In this document: positions 1 through 10,653 of the stretch, one piece after another | How positions within the stretch are numbered: the stretch's first letter is position 1 | How the letters are laid out: every line of letters starts with the position of its first letter | Origin: Flavobacteriia bacterium | Lineage (GTDB): Bacteria; Bacteroidota; Bacteroidia; Flavobacteriales; Weeksellaceae | Length of the DNA stretch: 64,000 nt | Assembly: GCA_015999765.1 (NCBI GenBank) | Contig: JAECQR010000003.1 | Span: forward strand, 124,001-188,000 | Reading direction: 5' to 3' | The notes under the pieces: generated by a model | The model's database searches: none | What the model saw: only the letters and a program-made list of their open reading frames with translations | Told to the model about the DNA's origin: nothing | Position numbers and translations under genes: made by a program

Positions 1-786
1 GAATTGAAACCTCATTTGGAAGGTGCGGTTTTACTGGCGTTATGTTCGCCTCTGAATCCGACCGGAACAATGTTTACTAAAGATCAGCTCACCGAAATTT
101 GTGAACTCGTTCTGGAAGAGAATAAAAAACGCGGAGAGAACGAAAAACCGCTTTATCTGATGTATGATCAGATTTATGCCATGCTTACGTTTGATGAAGA
201 GCATTTCAATCCTGTTTCTCTTTTCCCGGAAATGAAGAAATACACCGTTTTTATCGACGGGACTTCGAAATGTTTTGCTGCAACGGGCGTCAGAGTAGGT
301 TGGAGTTTTGGTCCTTCGGAAATTATCGATAAAATGAAAGCATTATTGGGACACATCGGTGCATGGGCGCCAAAGCCTGAGCAGCAGGCGGTTTCGGTCT
401 TTTTGGGCGAACCTGAAAATGTAGATATTTTTGTAAATGATTTCAAAGGTAAAATCGTTGAAAGTTTAAAAATTCTGCATACCGGAATTCAGGAAATGAA
501 ATCCCGCGGATTGCAGGTCGACAGTATTAAACCAATGGGTGCACTGTATTTGACCATTGAGCTTGATTATTTAGGCAAAACAAAACCTGACGGTTCACAG
601 ATTACGGATTCGTCTGACCTTGTATTTTATTTGATCAACGAAGCTGGTGTCGCGCTTGTGCCGTTTTCGGCGTTCGGAAATTCACGGAATATGCCGTGGT
701 TTAGGGCATCAGCAGGTGGTTTGTCTTCGGACGAAATCAGAAATATGTTGCCAAGACTCGAAAATGCACTTTCAAAACTTTCTTAA
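1..786 (+). CDS. PLP-dependent class I/II aminotransferase, 3' part (5' end outside window)
   Basis: Open in frame from base 1; NPTGT motif and [16 protein letters not shown]-lysine region; stop at 784-786. Confidence 0.85.
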   Translation, partial: ELKPHLEGAVLLALCSPLNPTGTMFTKDQLTEICELVLEENKKRGENEKPLYLMYDQIYAMLTFDEEHFNPVSLFPEMKKYTVFIDGTSKCFAATGVRVGWSFGPSEIIDKMKALLGHIGAWAPKPEQQAVSVFLGEPENVDIFVNDFKGKIVESLKILHTGIQEMKSRGLQVDSIKPMGALYLTIELDYLGKTKPDGSQITDSSDLVFYLINEAGVALVPFSAFGNSRNMPWFRASAGGLSSDEIRNMLPRLENALSKLS

Positions 787-788
787 GC

Positions 789-1529
789 ATGAAAATTATC
801 GCTGTGATCCCCGCACGCTATGAAGCCAGCCGTTTTCCCGGAAAGCTGATGCAGATTTTGGGCGGTAAAACGGTAATTGCCACAACTTACCAAAATGTTG
901 TAGCTACGGGTTTGTTCGATGAAGTATTTGTTGCCACGGATTCCGAAATCATTTTTGATGAAATCATCAAAAAAGGAGGAAACGCAGTGATGACAGGTCA
1001 GCATGAAACGGGAAGTGACCGAATTGCAGAAGCAGTTCAGAACATTGATTGCGATATAGTGGTGAATGTTCAGGGAGATGAACCTTTTCTGAAAACCGAA
1101 CCGTTAAAACAGTTAATTTCCGTTTTTGAGGATGATTCTGAAGAAAAAATTTCATTGGCATCACTAAAAATTAAATTAAAAAATACGGAGGAAATAGAAA
1201 ATCCTAATCATGTAAAAGTGATTACCGATAATCATGGTTTTGCGCTCTATTTCAGCAGGTCTGTAATTCCTTATCCCCGCGAAATTCATCCGGAGGTAGA
1301 ATATTTCAAGCATATTGGCGTTTATGCTTTCAGGAAAAAGGCACTGCTTACTTTCGCCCAACTTCCGATGAAACCACTTGAAATTTCAGAGAAAATTGAA
1401 TGTATACGCTATTTGGAATACGGGATGAAAATTAAAATGATCGAAACAGATTTCGTAGGAGTAGGCATTGATGTTCCGGAAGACCTGGAGCAAGCACGGG
1501 CAATTTTAGGAGCGCGCGAGAGTTCTTAA
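789..1529 (+). CDS. kdsB: 3-deoxy-manno-octulosonate cytidylyltransferase (CMP-KDO synthetase)
   Basis: N-terminal [15 protein letters not shown] and VNVQGDEPF motifs, 246 aa. Confidence 0.95.
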   Translation: MKIIAVIPARYEASRFPGKLMQILGGKTVIATTYQNVVATGLFDEVFVATDSEIIFDEIIKKGGNAVMTGQHETGSDRIAEAVQNIDCDIVVNVQGDEPFLKTEPLKQLISVFEDDSEEKISLASLKIKLKNTEEIENPNHVKVITDNHGFALYFSRSVIPYPREIHPEVEYFKHIGVYAFRKKALLTFAQLPMKPLEISEKIECIRYLEYGMKIKMIETDFVGVGIDVPEDLEQARAILGARESS

Positions 1530-1569
1530 ATTCAAAAAGTATATATTTGACAAATAAACAGACCGATTA

Positions 1570-2232
1570 ATGAGAAAGATATTGCTAGTATTCATAATGT
1601 TGATGAGCGGAATCGTTTCCGCACAAACCGCAAAGGAAATTATAGAAAAAAATATAGAACTCTCAGGAGGTTTAACCAACTGGAAACTTTTAAATTCAAT
1701 CATCATTCAGGGAAGGCTTACATTAGGGATCAACGATCATTATCCTATTAAAATCTTCCAGGAAAGGCCCAATCTTACAAAAACCGTAATTACAATCAAT
1801 AAAAAGGAGACCGCAATTGAAGGTTACGACGGTAAAAAAGGATATGCCATGAATTATGCAACCAATAAGCTGCAGGAATATCCGAACTATATTGCTGAAA
1901 GTTTCGATACCGATTTTATTGATTGGGAAAACAAAGGATTTGAAGCAAACTATCTGGGCAAGGAAAAAGTAGGAGAAACATACTGTCATAAAGTTGAACT
2001 TATAAAAAATGTAAATAAAACGCTGTATTATTTCGACTCCAAATCGTATATGCTGCTGAAGGAGGTAAAAACTGATGAAACCCTTGTATACAGTGATTAC
2101 AAAAAAGTGGGAAGCTTATTGATGCCCTTCAGAATTGAATCTTCGACTCCTAAAAAAGACAGTGATTACGTTATGCTGATTAATAAGATTGAAACCAACA
2201 AGGTTCTGCCCCCGAATACTTTTAAATTTTAA
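1570..2232 (+). CDS. Secreted LolA-like/outer-membrane lipoprotein-sorting-like protein
   Basis: Signal peptide (MRKILLVFIMLMSGIVSAQ); LolA-like fold pattern. Confidence 0.6.
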   Translation: MRKILLVFIMLMSGIVSAQTAKEIIEKNIELSGGLTNWKLLNSIIIQGRLTLGINDHYPIKIFQERPNLTKTVITINKKETAIEGYDGKKGYAMNYATNKLQEYPNYIAESFDTDFIDWENKGFEANYLGKEKVGETYCHKVELIKNVNKTLYYFDSKSYMLLKEVKTDETLVYSDYKKVGSLLMPFRIESSTPKKDSDYVMLINKIETNKVLPPNTFKF

Positions 2233-2251
2233 GCTAAATACACCTTAAAAA

Positions 2252-2821
2252 ATGAAAAAAATATTTATAATTCTGTTGTCAATTGGTGCCTTTATTCAAA
2301 GTTGCACGCAGCAGAAAAAAGAAATTTCACAGGATAAAAACACAGCTATGAAAAGTATTTATGATTATAAAGTAGAAAGCGGAGACGGTAATGAGATAAA
2401 TTTTGCTGATTTTAAGGGCAAAAAAATTCTCATCGTAAACACAGCATCAGAATGTGGTTTCACACCACAATATGCTGATCTTGAGCAAATTTCAAAGGAG
2501 TATGCGGACAAGGTTGTTGTTGTAGGTTTTCCTGCAAATAATTTTGGAGGACAGGAACCTGGAACCAACGAGGAAATTGGAGCATTTTGCCAGAAAAATT
2601 ACGGAGTTACTTTTCCTATTGCAGCAAAAGTTTCGGTGAAAGGCGAGGATACTGCACCGATCTTTAAATATCTAACGGATAAAAACCTGAATGGCGTTAA
2701 AAACACGACCATTCTCTGGAACTTTACTAAGTTTCTGTTAGATGAAAACGGAAAATTAATTGACAGTTTCGTCAGCACTACAAAACCCACCGACGAGGCC
2801 ATTACAAAATATTTTAAATAA
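2252..2821 (+). CDS. Glutathione peroxidase family lipoprotein
   Basis: Lipobox-like SIGAFIQSC; NTASECGFTPQY active site (Cys form), FPANNFGGQEPG, LWNFTKFL. Confidence 0.92.
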   Translation: MKKIFIILLSIGAFIQSCTQQKKEISQDKNTAMKSIYDYKVESGDGNEINFADFKGKKILIVNTASECGFTPQYADLEQISKEYADKVVVVGFPANNFGGQEPGTNEEIGAFCQKNYGVTFPIAAKVSVKGEDTAPIFKYLTDKNLNGVKNTTILWNFTKFLLDENGKLIDSFVSTTKPTDEAITKYFK

Positions 2822-2853
2822 AAAAACCGCAACATAATTGTTGCGGTTTTTTT
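2821..2853. terminator. Bidirectional intrinsic terminator between convergent genes
   Basis: ccgcaac-ataatt-gttgcgg hairpin flanked by A and T runs. Confidence 0.85.
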
Positions 2854-4306
2854 AGCGGTAACGCTCGTGTTCCTTATTTTTAGAAAATCTCGCGACAATC
2901 GGTTTGAAGAGACTTTTGTACTTTTCAATATCAAAAAGCTGGGAATCAGTTAGTGCTTTATACGTGAGCCACGCGCCGAAAGGGAAGAGTACCATATTCG
3001 GTAACCACGCGGCCAGATATGGATCCATTTTTCCGGACCAAGCCATGTTTTCAACAGAAAGATTTAGGACGTAGAAAATAATGAATACCACGATCGCGAT
3101 TACTACAGGAAGTCCCAATCCGCCTTTCCGGATGATGGAACCCAGACTCGAACCAATAAGAAAGAATATGAGACAGGTCACCGAATAAGAAAATATTCGC
3201 TGCTGGTAAATAATAATACGGGAATAGAATGCGTGTAGCCCCTGTATCTGCTCACTTTTATTGATGTTAAGTTGCTTTACACTTTCTACTTTATTAAATG
3301 CAGCATAGAGCAGTTCCTGCTTTTTTTTCTGCTTCATGGTGTCCAGTTTCGGAGTCGGGAGGACGGTCTTTTTAGCTGGAGTTTTATCAATATAACTTAC
3401 AAAGCCGTTGGTTTGGTTGATCAGTTCACTGCTGATATTTCCTAAAACAACGTTGTTCTCTTTTTTAGCAGCGTCAATGGTGGAGTTGAGTTCGATAAAA
3501 TTCTGGAAAGAATAATCATCAGTGATTTTCTCAGCCTCGAGAGCCTTATTGATGATATCTGAAATATTGAAATGTGAAACAAGCGTATCAAACTTTATCG
3601 CCTGATCTGGCTGTTTAAGACGCTGGTTGTAATCGATATTACCAATATTGTCTTCAAAGATATGGCCATTGAACAACACAAGTTTTAGATAGTTTCTGTT
3701 GTCCGCCTGAACAAATTTTCCTTTTTCGGCTACAATAGACTGCTGGTTTTCATAGGAATTCGCCATTTTATGAATGAAAACCCCTTCCAGATTTTCTCCG
3801 TTCTCTCCCGAAATCTTGTCGAATTTCACGCTGTAACCGGGAATCTGCTGTATAAACTGACCCGGTGTAAAATTCAGTGCGGGTTTAGTGGCGGCGATAT
3901 TGTAGAGCATGTTTTTCGCTTTCCGCTGAAAGTCGGGTATGACATTATTGGAAAAGACAAACAGAAACAGCGAAAAAATTATTGATACAAAAAACAGAGG
4001 CAACATAATTCTGGTGAGAGAAATTCCCGCAGCTTTCATGGCGGCCAGCTCATAACGTTCCCCAAAATCCCCAAAGGTCATAATCGAAGAAAGCAGTATT
4101 GTGAGCGGCAAAACAAGTTGTACAACAATTGCAGAAAGGTAGGAGAGTAATCTGAGGATTTCCCAATAGCTCAAACCTTTTCCGGTAAATTGTGACAGCC
4201 GGATCCATATGATGTTAACCACAAAAATGAAAAACAGCACACTGAAAATAAAAATAAACGGTCCGAAGAAAGTTTTAATGGCGTAGCCGTCGAGCTTTTT
4301 TATCAT
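2852..4306 (-). CDS. LptF/LptG (YjgP/YjgQ) family permease
   Basis: MIKKLDGYAIKTFFGPF N-terminus, GERYELAAMKAAGISL coupling helix, TM helices at both ends. Confidence 0.9.
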   Translation of the reverse strand: MIKKLDGYAIKTFFGPFIFIFSVLFFIFVVNIIWIRLSQFTGKGLSYWEILRLLSYLSAIVVQLVLPLTILLSSIMTFGDFGERYELAAMKAAGISLTRIMLPLFFVSIIFSLFLFVFSNNVIPDFQRKAKNMLYNIAATKPALNFTPGQFIQQIPGYSVKFDKISGENGENLEGVFIHKMANSYENQQSIVAEKGKFVQADNRNYLKLVLFNGHIFEDNIGNIDYNQRLKQPDQAIKFDTLVSHFNISDIINKALEAEKITDDYSFQNFIELNSTIDAAKKENNVVLGNISSELINQTNGFVSYIDKTPAKKTVLPTPKLDTMKQKKKQELLYAAFNKVESVKQLNINKSEQIQGLHAFYSRIIIYQQRIFSYSVTCLIFFLIGSSLGSIIRKGGLGLPVVIAIVVFIIFYVLNLSVENMAWSGKMDPYLAAWLPNMVLFPFGAWLTYKALTDSQLFDIEKYKSLFKPIVARFSKNKEHERYR

Positions 4307-4358
4307 GCGTCAAATTTACCAAAAAAATCACAAGCATAAAGTGTTACAGCATTCAAAA

Positions 4359-4391
4359 AAAAGCCCTCTTTTTTGCAGAGGGCTTTAAATT
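4359..4391. terminator. Intrinsic terminator
   Basis: aagccctct...agagggctt hairpin with A/T tails. Confidence 0.75.
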
Positions 4392-4400
4392 TTGGAAGTG

Positions 4401-5048
4401 TTAAAGTTCCGTGTAAATATAGTTTTTATACTGTTCTTTATCAAAGTTAAACATGTTGCTGTTTAAGCTCTGATTCACTTTATAATCACTGATCGCGATT
4501 ACCGAAACTGAGTTGTCTGTAGAGAACTGTTCAAGTTTAACGATCTGCTTTTTTGCATCATTAATAAACAGATTTACTTCTTTAATACCGTTTTTGGCAG
4601 TGGGAATAAGCTTGATTTGATCCGCATTTACTCCATTCACATTTTTTTTACCAATATATTTTACCGTGTAACCTTTCTTATATTCCTCGATATAATTTAA
4701 AGGTGAAAACATCTGCTCAGAACCTGTTGGTTTTGCTGCAGTGATTTCCTGGTCCTCTGCAGAAATATTATAGATTTTATTCCCATCAAAAATCTGCTCG
4801 GTTCCCATAATCTTTAGTTTATACTTATCCTTTGCAGAGTAGAAGATGCCGGGCTCGGTCTTAGTTACCGTTTTGCCGGCTCCGGTTCCATACACAAACT
4901 TGAAGTAAACATTATTTTTAGATTTATAATTTTGGGCTACGGCGTCCAACAAATTTTTCGCTTTCGCATCTATTTTCTGTGCTGTAAAACTGGCGGCAGT
5001 ACCAAGTGCAAAAATTCCAAGGGTAAATTTTTTCAATATGCTTTTCAT
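4401..5048 (-). CDS. LolA-like outer membrane lipoprotein carrier protein
   Basis: Signal peptide, LolA-like pattern (KNNVYFKFVYG...SPLNYIEEYKKGYTVKYIGKK); follows ftsK, as is usual in Flavobacteria. Confidence 0.8.
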   Translation of the reverse strand: MKSILKKFTLGIFALGTAASFTAQKIDAKAKNLLDAVAQNYKSKNNVYFKFVYGTGAGKTVTKTEPGIFYSAKDKYKLKIMGTEQIFDGNKIYNISAEDQEITAAKPTGSEQMFSPLNYIEEYKKGYTVKYIGKKNVNGVNADQIKLIPTAKNGIKEVNLFINDAKKQIVKLEQFSTDNSVSVIAISDYKVNQSLNSNMFNFDKEQYKNYIYTEL

Positions 5049-5110
5049 TCTTTTTTTGTTTTTTGGATTAAAATTTTAAAGTAAAGTTAAACTGTTGTTT
5101 AAAGTTTGCT

Positions 5111-7606
5111 TTATTTGCGCAATTCTTCCAAAAACTGTTCCAAAGAATTGAGATCACTGATCTGCACTTCTCTTGCCTTAGCACCGTTGAAGCCTCCAAC
5201 AATTCCGCTTGCTTCCAGCTGATCCATGATTCTTCCCGCGCGGTTATAACCCAATTTAAGCTGGCGCTGAAGCATTGAAGTTGATCCTTGCTGAGTTGAA
5301 ACAATGATTCTTGCTGCATCTTCGAAAAGTGCATCTTTTTCATTGGGATCAAAAGCACCAACGGTTGAAGTGGCTTCCTCACTGGAATATTCCGGAAGCA
5401 TGAAAGCACTGGCGTAACCCTTCTGTTCACCAATAAATTCTGCAATTTTTTCAACTTCAGGCGTATCTACAAACGCACACTGAAGACGAAGGATTTCGTT
5501 TCCGTTAAAGTAAAGCATATCTCCTTTTCCGATCAGCTGATCAGCACCCGGCGAATCCAGAATCGTTCGTGAATCCACACTTGAAATTACCCGGAAAGCA
5601 GCTCTGGCAGGGAAATTGGCTTTAATCATTCCCGTAATTACATTTACTGACGGTCTTTGGGTTGCAACAATAAGGTGAATTCCAACTGCTCTCGCTAACT
5701 GAGCCAATCTGGCAATAGGAAGTTCAACTTCCTTACCGGCGGTCATTATCAAATCGGCGAATTCATCTACAACCAAAACGATATAAGGAAGGTAGCGGTG
5801 ACCGTTCTCGGGATTCAGCTTTCTTTCGGTGAATTTCTTGTTGTATTCTTTTAGATTTTTACAGAAAGCATTTTTGAGTAAATCGTAACGCTGATCCATT
5901 TCTATACACAGGGAATTTAACGTGTTGATTACTTTGTGGGTATCGGTAATAATGGCATCGTCACCATCCGGAAGTTTAGCGAGGTAATGTCTTTCAATTT
6001 TTGAGTAAAGAGAAAGTTCCACTTTTTTAGGATCAACCATCACAAATTTCAGCTCGCTCGGGTGTTTTTTATAAAGAAGGGAAGTAAGAATCGCATTGAT
6101 ACCTACAGATTTACCCTGTCCGGTTGCTCCCGCCATCAGTAAATGCGGCATTTTTGCAAGATCGGCCATGAAAATTTCGTTGGAAATTGTCTTTCCGAAA
6201 ACCACCGGCAAATCCATATCGGTATTCTGGAATTTTTGTGAAGCAATAACGCTCCGCATGGAAACCATGGAAGGATTTTTTCTCGGAACTTCAATCCCAA
6301 TCGTACCTTTTCCGGGCATTGGCGCGATGATTCTGATTCCCAGTGCTGAAAGGTTCAGCGCGATATCATCCTGCAATTTTTTGATGGACGCCACCCGGAT
6401 TCCGGCTTCAGGAACAATTTCATACAAAGTTACTGTCGGACCTACGGTTGCTTTGATTTCAGCGATTCCCACATTAAAATTCTTAAGTAAACCAACAATT
6501 TTGTTTTTATTTTCTTCAAGTTCATCGCGGTTGATCGAGATTTCCTCGTTTCCGTAATCCCTGAGCAGATCTACTGTAGGCATCTGGAATTTCGCCAGAT
6601 CGAGTTTATGGTCATAAAGTCCGTGTTTATCAACAAGTTCCTGAGATTTTTTGTCGGATTTGTCAAGAATGTCTACGGTTTTAGCAACTTCAACCTTAAA
6701 ATCGATGTCATCAGATTTTGGTGCGGCTCCACTGGAGCTTGGTGACGGATTTAAATTCAAGGAATTTCCCAAACTTTCAGTCACAGAAACATTCGAGATC
6801 TCGCCGCCGTCGAATGAAGTTTTATTTGGTGTTTTAATCGTTTCAAAATCATTACTGATTTCGACCTCTGGAAATCCTTTTACTGGAATTTCCGCTGCAA
6901 CAGAAACTGTTTTAGCAGGTGATTGGGCTGGAATTTCATTCCCTTCACTGCTCAGTCCGTCCAGTTCTTCATCCGCTTCGAAATTTTCAGAAGAATTAGG
7001 CATCATGGCCTTTACTCGTCCGACTGTATTTTCGTTTAGATCATTAAGTTTCGCTTTCACATTGGAGGGACTCAGGTTGAATTCCAAAATAAAATAAAGT
7101 CCGATGCTTACTAAAAGAACGAGCCACAATCCCGCCATCCCGATTACGGACAGTAAAAAATCCATAATCTGGAATCCGTAGACGCCACTCAGAACACCAT
7201 GACCTTTGGTAACTGCACCCATGAAAATCGGGAGCCAGCAGATGAAAAATAGTGAATGACCAATGGTTTTCCAGGGTTTGAAATAATTCTTTTTGAAAAT
7301 CATCATACCAACCACAAAAAACAGGAAAGCTACTGCAAAAGCTGCAATTCCTATACTTTCAAAAATAAAGATATTGCCTAACCAGTCGCCAATTTTACCA
7401 AAAATATTAGATGATTGTACCGTTTTATCCAACATTGTACCTGCCTGGCTTTGGTCTGCTTTCCAGTTCGAAAGGTAAGATATAAAGGAAAGGGTAAGAA
7501 CTACGGAAAGCAGAACGAAAAGAACTCCAAAAAATATACGCGGTTTCGAAAGGGTTTTATTTTGCACAGCCGCGTTGGGCGGCGTCGGTTTAGTATTTTT
7601 TTCCAT
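5111..7606 (-). CDS. ftsK: DNA translocase FtsK/SpoIIIE
   Basis: N-terminal TM helices, AGATGQGKSVGIN Walker A, VVDEFADL Walker B, C-terminal gamma winged helix. Start reassigned to MEKNTKP (7606); ORF track extends to 7672. Confidence 0.95.
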   Translation of the reverse strand: MEKNTKPTPPNAAVQNKTLSKPRIFFGVLFVLLSVVLTLSFISYLSNWKADQSQAGTMLDKTVQSSNIFGKIGDWLGNIFIFESIGIAAFAVAFLFFVVGMMIFKKNYFKPWKTIGHSLFFICWLPIFMGAVTKGHGVLSGVYGFQIMDFLLSVIGMAGLWLVLLVSIGLYFILEFNLSPSNVKAKLNDLNENTVGRVKAMMPNSSENFEADEELDGLSSEGNEIPAQSPAKTVSVAAEIPVKGFPEVEISNDFETIKTPNKTSFDGGEISNVSVTESLGNSLNLNPSPSSSGAAPKSDDIDFKVEVAKTVDILDKSDKKSQELVDKHGLYDHKLDLAKFQMPTVDLLRDYGNEEISINRDELEENKNKIVGLLKNFNVGIAEIKATVGPTVTLYEIVPEAGIRVASIKKLQDDIALNLSALGIRIIAPMPGKGTIGIEVPRKNPSMVSMRSVIASQKFQNTDMDLPVVFGKTISNEIFMADLAKMPHLLMAGATGQGKSVGINAILTSLLYKKHPSELKFVMVDPKKVELSLYSKIERHYLAKLPDGDDAIITDTHKVINTLNSLCIEMDQRYDLLKNAFCKNLKEYNKKFTERKLNPENGHRYLPYIVLVVDEFADLIMTAGKEVELPIARLAQLARAVGIHLIVATQRPSVNVITGMIKANFPARAAFRVISSVDSRTILDSPGADQLIGKGDMLYFNGNEILRLQCAFVDTPEVEKIAEFIGEQKGYASAFMLPEYSSEEATSTVGAFDPNEKDALFEDAARIIVSTQQGSTSMLQRQLKLGYNRAGRIMDQLEASGIVGGFNGAKAREVQISDLNSLEQFLEELRK

Positions 7607-7793
7607 AATATGAATGTGGGCAAATTTAATAATAAATTTAAAAGTTTTTTGAGAATTGCTATAATTTTTCACCCAAAATGCTTGCTGTTTCAGCGCGTTA
7701 TTAATGATTTCAGTTCTGACTTCAAGATAGGGATTTGTTTCGGAATGGTATTTGAATTTTTAAAACCTAAAATAACCTTAAATTTTTAAAAAT

Positions 7794-8054
7794 ATGGACG
7801 ATAATAAAATGAAAAAGTCAGAAAAATCTTACGGGGAAAAGCCAAGTTTGGAAAATGATGATAACCAAGATATTGAAAATCAAAACTCAGCAACTACAAG
7901 GCTGAAAGACGTACGCAACCCAGAAATAACCCAGGAAAATTTCGTGAAAGATGCCGAGAATGCAATACCACCCTTAGCGTGGAAAAACCAGAAAAAAGCA
8001 TACGATGATGCATGGGAAAATAACAAAAACCAACAGTTAGGCGAAGAGGTCTGA
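7794..8054 (+). CDS. Hypothetical small charged protein
   Basis: 86-aa ORF in an inter-operon gap; plausible composition, no recognised family. Confidence 0.55.
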   Translation: MDDNKMKKSEKSYGEKPSLENDDNQDIENQNSATTRLKDVRNPEITQENFVKDAENAIPPLAWKNQKKAYDDAWENNKNQQLGEEV

Positions 8055-8091
8055 AAAACTTCTCTAATATCACCATTTAAAATATCACAAT

Positions 8092-8388
8092 ATGATCCCA
8101 GAAAATAACACCCCAGAACAAAACGATCAACTTAACGAAATGAATTATAATCCTCAGGAGGATATATTTAACAAGGAAGAACCGGTTCCTATCGATGGCG
8201 ACGGATATCCAATTCTTAACGATAATTCCAACGATAACATGCCTTACGGTCTGGATATTCCGGGCTCGGAAGATGATGACAATTTCGAGCAGATTACGGA
8301 CCAGATTCCGGATGAAGAAAACGTTATTCATACGACAATCGGTAATGAAGATGACTACGAGGAAACAAATGAAGATTTGATCCCTTAA
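8092..8388 (+). CDS. Hypothetical acidic small protein
   Basis: 98-aa ORF, very D/E/N-rich, follows 7794-8054 on the same strand. Confidence 0.6.
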   Translation: MIPENNTPEQNDQLNEMNYNPQEDIFNKEEPVPIDGDGYPILNDNSNDNMPYGLDIPGSEDDDNFEQITDQIPDEENVIHTTIGNEDDYEETNEDLIP

Positions 8389-8463
8389 ACGTCGGTTTAA
8401 ACTTAACATCTCAATTCTCTTTCAATGAAAGGGAATTTTTTTTATGAATTTAAGCTAGGATTG

Positions 8464-8471
8464 TATTTTTG
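8464..8471 (+). promoter_or_regulatory. Bacteroidetes-type -7 box (TANNTTTG) upstream of hutU
   Basis: TATTTTTG about 42 nt upstream of the TTG start. Confidence 0.45.
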
Positions 8472-8512
8472 AATTTCAATATCTTTAAAACTTTAATTTA
8501 AAACCTCGAATT

Positions 8513-10501
8513 TTGGATACTAAAACCTTCCAGGAACATATACGACAGGGGATTCCCAACGAACTTCCCCAACCAAAACCATACGATCCTCAAATCAATC
8601 ACGCACCGAAGCGGAAAGAAATTTTAAGCGGCGAAGAAAAAAAACTTGCGCTGAAAAATGCCCTAAGGTATTTTGAACCGAAATTCCATGCAGAACTTTT
8701 GCCCGAATTCCGCGATGAGCTTGAAAAATATGGAAGAATTTACATGTACCGTTTCCGTCCGGATTACGAGATAAAGGCGAGGCCCATTTCAGAATATCCA
8801 GGAAAATCCGAGCAGGCAAAAGCCATTATGCTGATGATCCAGAACAATCTGGATTACGCCGTCGCACAGCATCCGCATGAACTCATTACCTATGGCGGAA
8901 ATGGCGCCGTATTCAGCAACTGGGCGCAGTGTCTTCTGACCATGAAATATCTGTCGGAAATGACCGATGAGCAGACTTTAACAATGTACTCCGGGCATCC
9001 GATGGGCCTTTTTCCGTCGCATAAAGAAGCACCGAGAGTCGTTGTAACGAACGGAATGATGATTCCGAATTATTCAAAACCCGATGACTGGGAAAAATCC
9101 AATGCATTAGGAGTTTCGCAGTACGGACAAATGACCGCTGGAAGCTATATGTACATAGGGCCGCAGGGAATTGTGCACGGAACCACCATTACAGTTTTGA
9201 ATGCTTTCAGAAAAATAAAAAAAGAAACACAAGGCGGACTGTTTGTAACTTCAGGTTTAGGTGGGATGTCCGGAGCTCAGCCAAAAGCAGGGAATATTGC
9301 AGGCTGTATTACAGTTTGTGCGGAAGTAAACCCGAAAATCACAAAAATCCGTCACGAGCAGAAATGGATTGATGAAGTTCACGAAAATATAGGGGAACTT
9401 ATTGACAGAGTAAAGATCGCAAAACAAAATAATGAGACTGTTTCTTTGGCGTATTTAGGGAATGTTGTAGAGGTTTGGGAAAAATTCGATGAAGAAAATC
9501 TTAAAATTGATATTGGCTCTGATCAGACTTCTCTCCATAATCCGTGGGCAGGCGGCTATTATCCGGTCGGCATTTCCTTTGAAGAAGCCAATAAAATGAT
9601 GGCGGAAAATCCTGATCTCTTTAAAGAAAAAGTTCAGGAAAGTTTAAGAAGACATGCTTCAGCCATTAATAAACATACAGCAAAAGGAACCTACTTTTTC
9701 GATTACGGAAATGCATTTCTTCTGGAAGCGAGCCGAGCAGGTGCAGATATTATGGCAAAAAACGGCATTGATTTCCGATACCCAAGTTATGTTCAGGATA
9801 TTATGGGGCCCATGTGTTTTGATTACGGTTTCGGGCCTTTCCGGTGGGTTTGTACGAGCGGAAAAACTGATGATTTACAGAAAACAGATGAAATAGCATC
9901 AGATATATTAGAAGAAATCATGAAAAATTCACCTGTAGAAATTCAGCAGCAAATGGCGGATAATATCAAGTGGATTAAAGGTGCTCAGGAGAATAAACTG
10001 GTGGTAGGTTCGCAGGCCAGAATTCTTTACGCCGATGCAGAAGGAAGAATGAAAATTGCTGAAGCTTTCAATAATGCGATAAAAAGAGGAGAAATAGGGC
10101 CGGTTGTTTTAGGTCGTGATCACCATGATGTATCAGGGACAGATTCTCCTTACCGTGAAACCTCAAATATTTACGACGGATCAAAATTCACTGCAGATAT
10201 GGCAATACAGAATGTAATTGGCGACAGTTTCCGGGGAGCTACTTGGGTTTCTATACATAACGGAGGCGGTGTTGGCTGGGGCGAAGTAATTAACGGAGGT
10301 TTCGGCATGCTGCTTGACGGAAGTGAGGATGCGGACCGAAGATTAAAATCGATGCTTTTCTGGGATGTGAACAACGGAATTTCCCGCAGAAGCTGGGCAA
10401 GAAATGAAGGTGCAGTTTTCGCCATCAAGCGTGCGATGGAAATAGAACCTAATCTAAAAGTAACGTTGCCTAATCTGGTCGACGAAAGTCTTCTATCATA
10501 A
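8513..10501 (+). CDS. hutU: Urocanate hydratase
   Basis: YGGNGAVFSNWAQC, SGLGGMSGAQPKAG, GGFGMLLDGSEDAD motifs; 662 aa; TTG start. Confidence 0.95.
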   Translation: MDTKTFQEHIRQGIPNELPQPKPYDPQINHAPKRKEILSGEEKKLALKNALRYFEPKFHAELLPEFRDELEKYGRIYMYRFRPDYEIKARPISEYPGKSEQAKAIMLMIQNNLDYAVAQHPHELITYGGNGAVFSNWAQCLLTMKYLSEMTDEQTLTMYSGHPMGLFPSHKEAPRVVVTNGMMIPNYSKPDDWEKSNALGVSQYGQMTAGSYMYIGPQGIVHGTTITVLNAFRKIKKETQGGLFVTSGLGGMSGAQPKAGNIAGCITVCAEVNPKITKIRHEQKWIDEVHENIGELIDRVKIAKQNNETVSLAYLGNVVEVWEKFDEENLKIDIGSDQTSLHNPWAGGYYPVGISFEEANKMMAENPDLFKEKVQESLRRHASAINKHTAKGTYFFDYGNAFLLEASRAGADIMAKNGIDFRYPSYVQDIMGPMCFDYGFGPFRWVCTSGKTDDLQKTDEIASDILEEIMKNSPVEIQQQMADNIKWIKGAQENKLVVGSQARILYADAEGRMKIAEAFNNAIKRGEIGPVVLGRDHHDVSGTDSPYRETSNIYDGSKFTADMAIQNVIGDSFRGATWVSIHNGGGVGWGEVINGGFGMLLDGSEDADRRLKSMLFWDVNNGISRRSWARNEGAVFAIKRAMEIEPNLKVTLPNLVDESLLS

Positions 10502-10520
10502 AATACATTTGCAGAAAGAT

Positions 10521-10547
10521 AAAGCACCCCAGTCGGGGTGCTTTTTT
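10521..10547 (+). terminator. Intrinsic terminator after hutU
   Basis: aaagcacccc-agt-cggggtgctttttt. Confidence 0.9.
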
Positions 10548-10653
10548 GTGTATTAAAATATCATCAATAACTTTAATAGTGTATTTCTATACCAATTTAA
10601 ATTAATTAGTATGATATTTGTCTACTTTTACATCAACAAAAAAATATCTTATT

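Noticed and set aside
174-446. Antisense ORFs inside annotated genes (e.g. 174-446, 6096-6557, 31301-31816, 42252-43016, 47403-47903)
   Set aside because: They lie opposite strongly recognised coding sequences and show no family motifs; typical shadow ORFs.
5068-5454. 128-aa minus-strand ORF overlapping the ftsK 3' end
   Set aside because: Alternate frame of the FtsK gamma-domain coding region; FtsK frame is clearly the real one.
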